The notes below the pieces were generated by a model. That model had not been told where the DNA came from. It was given only the letters and a program-made list of their open reading frames with translations, and ran no database searches. This document shows positions 1-5,297 of a stretch of DNA of 5,698 nt, piece after piece. Position numbers and translations under genes: made by a program. The first letter of the stretch is position 1, and each line of letters starts with the position of its first letter. The stretch comes from Rubrivivax sp. (lineage in GTDB: Bacteria; Pseudomonadota; Gammaproteobacteria; Burkholderiales; Burkholderiaceae), in the NCBI GenBank assembly GCA_004211235.1, contig SEEY01000289.1, positions 1-5,698 of the forward strand. Direction: 5' to 3'.

Positions 1-99
1 CGCCTGCTCGCCGACACCGAGCACCTGCACGGCGACTGGACGCTGATCGACGACTACGCGCTGTCGCCCGACATGCTGGCGATGTCGCGTGTGTGGCAG
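1..99 (+). repeat. Left arm of a perfect 99-bp inverted repeat
   Basis: Base i pairs with base 261-i for every position from 1 to 99, and pairing breaks at 100/161 (T opposite T). The arm begins at the very first base of the window, so its true outer limit may lie outside. It encodes ATPase residues RLLADTEH...SRVWQ in the plus direction. Confidence 0.97.
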
Positions 100-168
100 T
101 CGCCCGACGCGGCCGAGCGGCTGATCGCCGCCAAGGGCGCGCCCGAGGCCATCGTCGACCTCTGCCAC
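1..168 (+). pseudogene. Flipped fragment of the same P-type ATPase (nucleotide-binding domain, KGAPE motif)
   Basis: Frame 1 of the plus strand is open from base 1 and reads 56 codons that look like a real ATPase N-domain. The first 33 codons are identical to the last authentic 33 codons of the minus-strand ATPase. The next 23 (SPDAAERLIAAKGAPEAIVD and then LCH) include the conserved KGAPE motif at 133-147, which lies where it belongs downstream in the family. After the His codon at 166-168 the frame enters the mirrored arm and stops at 205-207. This is therefore the true continuation of the ATPase placed in the wrong orientation, not an independent gene. Confidence 0.82.
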
Positions 169-1391
169 ACACGCGACATCGCCAGCATGTCGGGCGACAG
201 CGCGTAGTCGTCGATCAGCGTCCAGTCGCCGTGCAGGTGCTCGGTGTCGGCGAGCAGGCGCTGTCCGGCCTCGCCGATGGCCGTCTCCATCGGGTCGAAG
301 GCGCGGCGGTGGCTGGCGAGCACGGCGTACTCCAGCACGCCGTGCAGCGCCTCCGGCAGCGGGGCATCGCCCGCCCGGGCCGTGTCGTGGGCCGCCTCTG
401 TCGACCACAGCTGTCGCACGGTCATGCGGTTGGCGGTCAGCGTGCCGGTCTTGTCGACGCAGAGCACCGTCGTCGCGCCCAGCAGCTCCACGGCCGGCAC
501 ACTGCGCGCCAACACCTGCTCGCGTGCCAGGCGCCACGCGCCCAGGCCGAGGAAGAGCGCCAGCACCACCGGCAATTCCTCGGGCAGTACCGCCATGGCC
601 AGCGTCAGGCCGGCCAGCAGGCCGTGCAGCCAGTCGCCCAGCTTGAGGCCGTAGATGACGGCCAGGCCGGCCGCCAGCGTCAGCCCGACGCCGGCCACGC
701 GTTTCACGACACGCCGCGTCTCCTGCTGGACGGGCGTCGTGCCGGGGCCGATGCCCGCGAGCGACTGGCCGATGCGGCCCAGCGCGCTGCGCTCGCCGGT
801 GGCGACGACGCTGCCCCGCGCCGTGCCGCGCGTGACGAGCGTGCCGGCGTAGGCCAGATCCTCGCCTGCGCAGGTCTTGTCGACCGCGATCGACTCCCCG
901 GTCAGCAGTGACTCGTCGACGGCGAAGTTCGACAGCTGGAGCAGTCGCACGTCGGCCGGCACGCGGTCGCCCTCGGCCAGCAGCACGAGGTCGCCCACCA
1001 CCAGCTCACGCGCGGCGATGGGCGCCGGCCGGCCGTCGCGCAGCACCTGCGCGCGCGGGCTGGACAGGTCGCGCAAGGCCTCCAGCGAGCGCTCGCTGCG
1101 GCGCTGCTGCACGAAGCTGATGGCCATGACGACGACCACGAAGCCGAGCAGCATCAGCGCCTCCTGGCGGTCGCCCAGCGTCAGGTAGATGGCGCCGCAG
1201 GCCAGCAGCAGCAGGAACATCGGCTCGCCGGCGATCTCGCGTGCCAGCCTGAGCACGCTGCGCGGGCGCGAGACGGGCAGTTCGTTGGGGCCGTCCGTGG
1301 CCAGGCGCTGGCGGGCCTCGGTGGCGCTCAGGCCATTGCTCGCGGACGTGTCTTGCGAGGCATGGAGGCCAGCGATGTCCTCGGAAGTCAT
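54..1391 (-). CDS. P-type cation-transporting ATPase, N-terminal half; 3' end disrupted by an inverted repeat
   Basis: This is an inner-membrane P-type ATPase of the MgtA/Ca2+-ATPase-like (COG0474) style that couples ATP hydrolysis to cation transport; the ion cannot be told from this part. Numbering from the ATG at 1391: an N-terminal cation-ATPase domain (GLSATEARQRL, about 20-30), two membrane segments (about 55-74 and 77-96), the actuator domain with TGES at 164-167, two more membrane segments (about 232-251 and 256-289) with PEELP at 270-274, and the phosphorylation motif DKTGTLT with Asp313. Authentic sequence ends at base 162 (Gln410). The final codons down to the stop at 54-56 are reverse complement of the real gene and give a nonsense tail. 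The rest of the nucleotide-binding domain, the hinge and the C-terminal membrane segments are missing; such proteins are usually about 850-900 residues. The start at 1391 has no clear ribosome site. It is preferred because the upstream TTG at 1484 lies inside an FNR-type box and would add a basic, non-conserved leader. Confidence 0.88.
   Translation of the reverse strand: MTSEDIAGLHASQDTSASNGLSATEARQRLATDGPNELPVSRPRSVLRLAREIAGEPMFLLLLACGAIYLTLGDRQEALMLLGFVVVVMAISFVQQRRSERSLEALRDLSSPRAQVLRDGRPAPIAARELVVGDLVLLAEGDRVPADVRLLQLSNFAVDESLLTGESIAVDKTCAGEDLAYAGTLVTRGTARGSVVATGERSALGRIGQSLAGIGPGTTPVQQETRRVVKRVAGVGLTLAAGLAVIYGLKLGDWLHGLLAGLTLAMAVLPEELPVVLALFLGLGAWRLAREQVLARSVPAVELLGATTVLCVDKTGTLTANRMTVRQLWSTEAAHDTARAGDAPLPEALHGVLEYAVLASHRRAFDPMETAIGEAGQRLLADTEHLHGDWTLIDDYALSPDMLAMSRVWQRSTMASGAPLAAISRSAASGDCHTRDIASMSGDSA
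162..260 (-). repeat. Right arm of the perfect 99-bp inverted repeat
   Basis: This is the exact reverse complement of bases 1-99, with no mismatch found on base-by-base comparison. It is continuous in frame with the rest of the minus-strand ATPase, so this copy is in the genuine orientation. The 62-base loop (100-161) separates it from the other arm. The inner end, CTGCCAC at 162-168, faces GTGGCAG at 93-99, a 7-base inverted microhomology that natural ATPase sequence (LCH and VWQ codons) would contain anyway. Confidence 0.97.
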
Positions 1392-1470
1392 TCGCAAGCG
1401 CCAGCGTCGGTCTTCACGGCGCCGATTGTCGCGGTGGACAGAGGTGCCGAAGGCGCTGTGCGACGCGGGC

Positions 1471-1484
1471 TTGACCCAGGTCAA
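1471..1484. promoter_or_regulatory. FNR/CRP-family binding site (TTGAC-N4-GTCAA)
   Basis: TTGACCCAGGTCAA fits the FNR/ANR/DNR-type pattern TTGAY-N4-RTCAA, with both half-sites intact. The dyad extends to 8-bp arms (1469-1486) around a central CA. It sits between the divergent ATPase and cytochrome genes, centred about 73 bases before the SHP start and 86 bases from the preferred ATPase start. If it acts as a class II activator site at -41.5 on the plus strand, transcription would begin near 1519, leaving a leader of about 32 bases; the matching -10 (around 1508-1513) is weak. The minus-strand geometry would put a start near 1436, also with a poor -10. The site is clear; which gene it serves is inference. 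Confidence 0.68.
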
Positions 1485-1541
1485 GCGGCGCGCTGCGCCG
1501 ATAAGCGAACGCTAAGGCGCGCGCGCCACCATGGCAGCAAC

Positions 1542-1545
1542 GGAG
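1542..1545 (+). promoter_or_regulatory. Ribosome binding site of the SHP-type cytochrome gene
   Basis: GGAG lies 5 bases before the ATG at 1551. This fixes the start at 1551 over the longer in-frame extension from 1353, which would run through the regulatory site and lacks a signal peptide. Confidence 0.6.
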
Positions 1546-1550
1546 CCGAC

Positions 1551-1961
1551 ATGAACCCTTTGAGATCCCTTCGAACCCTGCTCGCAGCCATGGCGGGCCT
1601 TGCCGCCGGCCTTGCGCCTGCCGCCCCGCCCAACACGCCCGTCGACCTGCTGGCGGCCTACAGCCAGCAGGCGGGCGTGCCCCCGGAGCCGGCGCGCGGC
1701 CAGCAGTTCTTCAACACGGGCCATGGCCGCGAATGGCGTTGCGCGTCCTGCCACGGCATGACGCCGAACCAGCCGGGCAGGCACGCCGCCACCGGCAAGG
1801 CCATCGGGCCGCTGGCGCCTGCATTCAACCGCGAACGATTCACCGACCCGGCCAAGGCCGACAAATGGTTTCGGCGCAACTGCAACGACGTGGCGGGCCG
1901 CGAATGCACGCCCGCCGAGAAGGCGGATGTGCTGAGCTGGCTCATGACGATCAAGCCGTGA
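1551..1961 (+). CDS. shp: SHP-type monoheme cytochrome c (DUF1924 family)
   Basis: A 136-residue exported c-type cytochrome of the sphaeroides heme protein family. Residues 1-25 form a signal peptide (basic RSLR, then an Ala/Leu/Gly core, ending near APAAP). The heme site is CASCH at 64-68. The C-terminal half carries the family hallmark KWFRRNCNDVAGREC: by comparison with Rhodobacter SHP as I remember it, Asn110 corresponds to the Asn that serves as sixth heme ligand and is released on reduction, opening the iron to O2 or other ligands. Cys111 and Cys119, eight residues apart as in that protein, probably form the family's disulfide. The protein should lie in the periplasm and take electrons from the diheme cytochrome encoded 10 bases downstream. 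It is the first gene of the cluster and the closest to the FNR-type site. The family assignment is strong; the physiological ligand is unknown. Confidence 0.9.
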   Translation: MNPLRSLRTLLAAMAGLAAGLAPAAPPNTPVDLLAAYSQQAGVPPEPARGQQFFNTGHGREWRCASCHGMTPNQPGRHAATGKAIGPLAPAFNRERFTDPAKADKWFRRNCNDVAGRECTPAEKADVLSWLMTIKP

Positions 1962-1966
1962 GAGGA
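1961..1966 (+). promoter_or_regulatory. Ribosome binding site of the diheme cytochrome gene
   Basis: AGAGGA overlaps the last base of the SHP stop codon (1959-1961) and lies 5 bases before the ATG at 1972. Reinitiation or coupled translation from the upstream gene is likely. Confidence 0.6.
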
Positions 1967-1971
1967 CGCCC

Positions 1972-2484
1972 ATGACACCCGCCCCGCGTTCTCGATCCCT
2001 CCTGTCCGGCCTGGGCGGCGCGCTGGCCTTTGCCGCCGCCATCGGTCTGTGCAGCCCGGCCGGCGCCGACGACGGCGACCGCGCTTCCCGCGCGGCGCGC
2101 GTGCCGTTGCTGCCGGCCTACAAGGCCGAGTGCGCCGCCTGCCACATCGCCTACCCGCCCGCGCTCCTGCCGGCCGCTTCATGGCAGCGGCTGATGAAAG
2201 ATCTGCCGCATCACTTCGGCACCGATGCCTCGCTGGACCCCGCCGCGGTGACGGCGCTGTCGACATGGTTGACGGCCAACGCGGCGCAGGGCCGGCGGGC
2301 GGCGTCGCCCCCGCCGGCCGAAGACCGCATCACCCGTTCCGCCTGGTTCACGCGCAAGCACGACGAAGTGCCCGCAGCGACCTGGCAACGCCCATCCATC
2401 AAGAGCGCATCCAACTGCATGGCCTGCCACAGCGGCGCCGACCGAGGAGATTTCAATGAACACAACGTCCGCATCCCACGCTGA
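1972..2484 (+). CDS. dhc: Diheme cytochrome c, DHC family
   Basis: A 170-residue periplasmic diheme cytochrome, matching the DHC family that accompanies SHP. Residues 1-32 are a signal peptide with a likely cleavage after AGA (30-32). The first heme site, CAACH (54-58), is followed by IAYPP, a typical DHC feature; the second, CMACH (149-153), lies near the C-terminus, followed by GADRGDF. Candidate distal His ligands are His80 or His81 (LPHHFG) and His130 (RKHDEVP), consistent with two bis-His low-spin hemes, although the pairing cannot be settled by reading. The expected role is electron transfer between the membrane cytochrome b and SHP. The stop at 2482-2484 lies inside the next gene, giving a 29-base overlap. 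Confidence 0.9.
   Translation: MTPAPRSRSLLSGLGGALAFAAAIGLCSPAGADDGDRASRAARVPLLPAYKAECAACHIAYPPALLPAASWQRLMKDLPHHFGTDASLDPAAVTALSTWLTANAAQGRRAASPPPAEDRITRSAWFTRKHDEVPAATWQRPSIKSASNCMACHSGADRGDFNEHNVRIPR
2444..2450 (+). promoter_or_regulatory. Strong ribosome binding site of the cytochrome b gene, inside the diheme cytochrome coding region
   Basis: GAGGAGA ends 5 bases before the ATG at 2456 and is the best Shine-Dalgarno match seen in the cluster. It supports a start that overlaps the upstream gene rather than a later start after its stop; no equally good signal was seen just downstream. Confidence 0.65.
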
Positions 2485-3187
2485 GGCGCCGGCCGAAACC
2501 CCCGCTGGCGACGCCGTCGCCCGCAAGGTGCTGGTGTGGGATGCGCCGGTGCGCGCCTTCCACTGGCTGATGGTGATCAGCTTTGCGGGCGCCTATCTCA
2601 CCGCCGAGAGCGAACGCTGGCGCCTGCTGCATGTGACGCTCGGCTACACCATGGCCGGCCTGCTCGCGTTCCGCGTCGTCTGGGGGCTTGTCGGCACGCG
2701 CCATGCGCGATTTGCCAGCTTCGTGCGCGGGCCGGCGGCCGTGGCGCGCTACCTGCGCAGCCTGGCCAGCGGCCAGCCGGAGCACCACGTCGGCCACAAC
2801 CCGGCGGGCGCGCTCGCCATCGTCGCGTTGCTGGGGCTGACCGGCCTGGTGACGGCCGCCGGCTGGGCCACCTACAACGACCTCGGCGGCGAATGGCTGG
2901 AGGAGCTGCACGAGGGCGCGGCGAACGTGATGCTGGCCGTCGTCGGCGTGCACATCGCGGGCGTGCTGATCGGCAGCTGGATGCATCGCGACAACCTGAT
3001 CGGCGCCATGTTCAGCGGCCGCAGGTTCGGCATGCCGCAGGATGGCGTGGGCAGCGCCTGGCGCAGCGTGGCGGTGCTGATGCTGGCGGCGGTGCTCACG
3101 TTCTGGGCCTGGCAGTGGCAGGGCGCGCCGGTGCCGGGCACCGCCGCAGCGTCGTCTGCCGCGCACCGTGACCGCGACGACGACTGA
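2456..3187 (+). CDS. Cytochrome b561-type membrane cytochrome b
   Basis: A 243-residue inner-membrane cytochrome of the prokaryotic b561/Ni,Fe-hydrogenase cytochrome b type. After a cytoplasmic VRKVLVWDAPVRAFHW-like opening (residues 23-37) there are four core membrane segments (about 36-50, 58-80, 116-138 and 152-175) and a fifth, C-terminal one (about 205-222). Candidate heme-ligating histidines are His36 (FHW), His59 (LLH), His152 (ELHE) and His166 (VGVH), enough for two b hemes; the stretch WMHRDNLIGAMFSG (175-188) is characteristic of the family. It probably oxidises quinol and passes electrons to the diheme cytochrome in the periplasm. Its start overlaps the diheme gene by 29 bases, and its stop is followed by a 24-base gap before the response regulator. 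The function of the exact complex is inferred from context. Confidence 0.9.
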   Translation: MNTTSASHAEAPAETPAGDAVARKVLVWDAPVRAFHWLMVISFAGAYLTAESERWRLLHVTLGYTMAGLLAFRVVWGLVGTRHARFASFVRGPAAVARYLRSLASGQPEHHVGHNPAGALAIVALLGLTGLVTAAGWATYNDLGGEWLEELHEGAANVMLAVVGVHIAGVLIGSWMHRDNLIGAMFSGRRFGMPQDGVGSAWRSVAVLMLAAVLTFWAWQWQGAPVPGTAAASSAAHRDRDDD

Positions 3188-3211
3188 GGCCGCGCTCAGC
3201 GTATTCCGCCC

Positions 3212-3883
3212 ATGCGTGTGCTCCTCGCCGAAGACGACCCCCTGCTGGGCGACGGGCTGCGCACCGGCCTGCGCCAGCTCGGCTTCCAGGTCGACTGGGT
3301 GCGTGACGGCCTGGCGGCGGAAACCGAGCTGCGTGCCCAGCCGTATGCCGCCGCCGTGCTGGACCTCGGCCTGCCGCTGCGGGACGGCATGGCGGTGCTC
3401 GAGTCCGTCCGCCGTGCCGGCATCAAGCTGCCGGTCCTCGTGCTGACGGCGCGCGACGCGCTGCCCGACCGCATCCGCGGGCTGGACATCGGCGCGGACG
3501 ACTACGTCGTCAAGCCCGTGGACCTGAACGAGCTCGCCGCGCGGCTGCGTGCGCTGGTGCGGCGCGCTCATGGCCAGGCGCAGGACTGCCTGGCCGCCCA
3601 GGACGTGCTGCTGGACGCTGCAGCCCGCACCGTGCTGCAGGCGGGCAGGGCGGTGGCGCTGTCGGCGCGCGAGTTCGACCTGCTGCACACGCTGCTGCTC
3701 AATGCCGGCCGGGTGCTGTCGCGCGAGCAGCTGGAGCAGCATCTTTACGGCTGGGGCCAGGAGGTGGAGAGCAATGCGGTCGAGGTCCATGTGCACCATC
3801 TGCGGCGCAAGCTCGGCAGCGCGCTGATCCAGACGGTGCGCGGCGTCGGCTACGTCGTCACGCGCGAGCCGCCGCGGCCATGA
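3212..3883 (+). CDS. Two-component response regulator, OmpR family (QseB-like)
   Basis: A 223-residue DNA-binding response regulator. The receiver domain (1-118) has the acidic pair Asp8/Asp9, the phosphoacceptor Asp51 (VLDLGLP), Thr79 and Lys101 (KPVD), so all catalytic positions are present. The C-terminal winged-helix domain (about 124-220) includes LSAREFDLLHTLL, the recognition-helix stretch SNAVEVHVHHLRRKL and the closing TVRGVGYVV, closest in style to QseB/PmrA-type regulators. The start at 3212 gives the canonical MRVLLAEDD opening, although no good Shine-Dalgarno precedes it. It follows cytochrome b by 24 bases and overlaps the kinase by the ATGA at 3880-3883, so it belongs with this cluster and likely controls it or a redox response. 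Its target sites are not identifiable here. Confidence 0.95.
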   Translation: MRVLLAEDDPLLGDGLRTGLRQLGFQVDWVRDGLAAETELRAQPYAAAVLDLGLPLRDGMAVLESVRRAGIKLPVLVLTARDALPDRIRGLDIGADDYVVKPVDLNELAARLRALVRRAHGQAQDCLAAQDVLLDAAARTVLQAGRAVALSAREFDLLHTLLLNAGRVLSREQLEQHLYGWGQEVESNAVEVHVHHLRRKLGSALIQTVRGVGYVVTREPPRP

Positions 3884-5253
3884 CGCAGCGCCCCCGTTCG
3901 CTGCAAGGCCGGCTGCTGGCCCTCGTGCTGGGCGTGGTGGCGGCGGTGTGGGGCGTCACGCTGGCGCTGACCTGGCTGGACGTGCGCCACGAACTGGACG
4001 AACTGCTCGACAGCCACCTCGCGCAGGCGGCGGCGCTGCTGGTCGTGCAGCAGGCTGGCGAGATCGAGGACGGCGATCACGCCATCGACGCGCCCTCGCT
4101 GCATCGCTATGCGCCAAAGGTGGCCTTCCAGGTCTTCCACGAGGGCCGCCTGGCGATGCGCTCGGCCAACGCGCCGGCCCGGCCCATGCTGCCGCTCACC
4201 GGCACGGCGGCGCACGGCTTGCGCACCGTCGATCTGGACGGCACGACCTGGCGCGTGTTCGCCGCCCATGGCCGCGAGCGGGACACGCAGGTCTTCGTCG
4301 GCGAGCAGGTGCGGTCGCGCGACGACATCCTGCGCGCGGTGCTGCGCAGCGGCCTCACGCCGATGCTGTTCGCGCTGCCCTGGCTCGCGCTGGCCGCCTG
4401 GTGGGCGGTGCGCCGGGGCGTGGCGCCGCTGCGGGCGCTCGGCCGCACGCTGGCGCAGCGCCGGCCGGATGAGATGCACGCCGTCGACGTGTCCGGCGCG
4501 CCGGCCGAGATGGCGCCCATGCTGGATGCGCTGAACGGCCTGTTCGGGCGCATCGGCGAGCTGATGGCATCGGAGCGCCGCTTCACGGCGGACGCCGCGC
4601 ACGAGCTGCGCACACCGATCGCCGCCATCCGCGCCCAGGCGCAGGTCGCCCTGGTGTCGGCCGACGACGCGGAGCGCCGCCACGCCCTGCACGCCACGCT
4701 GCAAGGCTGCGACCGCGCCACCCGGCTCGTCGAGCAGTTGTTGACGCTGTCGCGGCTGGAAGCCGGCAACGCGCCGGCGCTTGCGACGCTGGAGCTGGGG
4801 GCCGTCGTTCGTGAGGTTGTTGCGGACGCCGCCGCGCAGGCGCTGCGCAAGCACCAGACCCTGTCGCTGGACGCGCCGGAGCCGGTGTCGGTCCACGCCG
4901 AGCCCGCGTTGCTGGCCGTGCTGGTGCGCAACCTGGTCGACAACGCGATCCGCTACAGCCCCGAGGGTGCGAGCGTGAGCGTCTCGGTGCGGGCGACGCC
5001 CGGCGGCGCCGCGCTGACCGTGGAGGACAGCGGCCCGGGCATGCGCGAGGCCGACATCGGGCGGCTGGGCGAGCGCTTCTTCCGCGTCATCGGCAGCGGC
5101 GAGAGCGGTAGCGGCCTGGGCTGGTCGATCATGCGGCGCGTGGCCGGCGTGCTGGGCGCGGAGATGGTCGTCTCGCGCTCCACTTCCCTGGGCGGCCTGG
5201 CCGTCTCGGTGAGGCTTCGCAGCGGCAGCGAGCCGCCGCCGCAGCAGCAGTAG
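3880..5253 (+). CDS. Sensor histidine kinase (QseC-like)
   Basis: A 457-residue membrane histidine kinase, partner of the regulator just upstream (4-base ATGA overlap). Membrane segments lie at about 12-33 and 158-177 and enclose a periplasmic sensor of about 124 residues that begins VRHELDELLDSHLAQ, resembling the 2CSK_N sensor of QseC-type kinases. A HAMP-like linker follows (178-231), then the dimerisation domain with the phosphoacceptor His241 (AAHELRTP), and the ATPase domain with the N box (Asn351, Asn355), G1 box DSGPGM (Asp383), RFFRV, and G2 box GSGLGWSI (about 410-417). All catalytic boxes are intact. The signal is unknown; because it is encoded with cytochromes, a redox, oxygen or nitric oxide cue is plausible but unproven. 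The C-terminus ends PPPQQQ and runs into a CAG/TAG repeat. Confidence 0.95.
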   Translation: MTQRPRSLQGRLLALVLGVVAAVWGVTLALTWLDVRHELDELLDSHLAQAAALLVVQQAGEIEDGDHAIDAPSLHRYAPKVAFQVFHEGRLAMRSANAPARPMLPLTGTAAHGLRTVDLDGTTWRVFAAHGRERDTQVFVGEQVRSRDDILRAVLRSGLTPMLFALPWLALAAWWAVRRGVAPLRALGRTLAQRRPDEMHAVDVSGAPAEMAPMLDALNGLFGRIGELMASERRFTADAAHELRTPIAAIRAQAQVALVSADDAERRHALHATLQGCDRATRLVEQLLTLSRLEAGNAPALATLELGAVVREVVADAAAQALRKHQTLSLDAPEPVSVHAEPALLAVLVRNLVDNAIRYSPEGASVSVSVRATPGGAALTVEDSGPGMREADIGRLGERFFRVIGSGESGSGLGWSIMRRVAGVLGAEMVVSRSTSLGGLAVSVRLRSGSEPPPQQQ

Positions 5254-5268
5254 CAGTAGCAGTAGCAG
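5242..5268 (+). repeat. CAG/TAG triplet repeat spanning the kinase stop codon
   Basis: Three CAG codons (5242-5250) are followed by three TAGCAG units (5251-5268). The kinase reading frame meets TAG at 5251, 5257 and 5263, each separated by a single CAG. It looks like a small triplet microsatellite in which CAG-to-TAG changes have created the stop codons. Confidence 0.75.
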
Positions 5269-5297
5269 CGGGCCCGAGGCGCGCCGCGCAGCCGCCT
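5254..5297. other. Convergent intergenic gap between the kinase and diguanylate cyclase genes
   Basis: The 44-base gap holds the tail of the CAG/TAG repeat and two short GC palindromes, CGGGCCCG (5269-5276) and GGCGCGCC (5278-5285). Neither is followed by a T-rich run on either strand, so I do not call an intrinsic terminator. Confidence 0.5.

Noticed and set aside
1..260. The inverted repeat as an invertible promoter, transposon end or hairpin telomere
   Set aside because: The arms and loop are ordinary ATPase coding sequence with no recombinase, target duplication or insertion-sequence features nearby, and the fold-back model accounts for every base.
1392..1484. Longer ATPase reading frame starting at TTG 1484
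   Set aside because: The added 31 residues are basic and non-conserved, and the TTG is part of the FNR-type dyad. The family-like sequence begins after the ATG at 1391.
1516..1527. GGCGCGCGCGCC palindrome in the SHP leader
   Set aside because: Short pure G/C dyad, common by chance at this base composition; no T-run for a terminator and no known operator pattern.
1353..1550. N-terminal extension of the SHP cytochrome from TTG 1353
   Set aside because: It overlaps the ATPase gene on the other strand and crosses the regulatory region; the ATG at 1551 has a ribosome site and directly starts a signal peptide.
2050..2056. Possible lipoprotein cysteine in the diheme cytochrome leader (Cys27)
   Set aside because: The residues before it (AIGL) do not fit a lipobox, because Leu at -1 is unsuitable; an ordinary signal peptidase I site after AGA fits better.
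2453..3799. Long open frame on the minus strand opposite cytochrome b and the response regulator
   Set aside because: Rich in Arg, His, Gln and Ala with no recognisable domain; typical antisense shadow of high-GC genes whose plus-strand products are clear.
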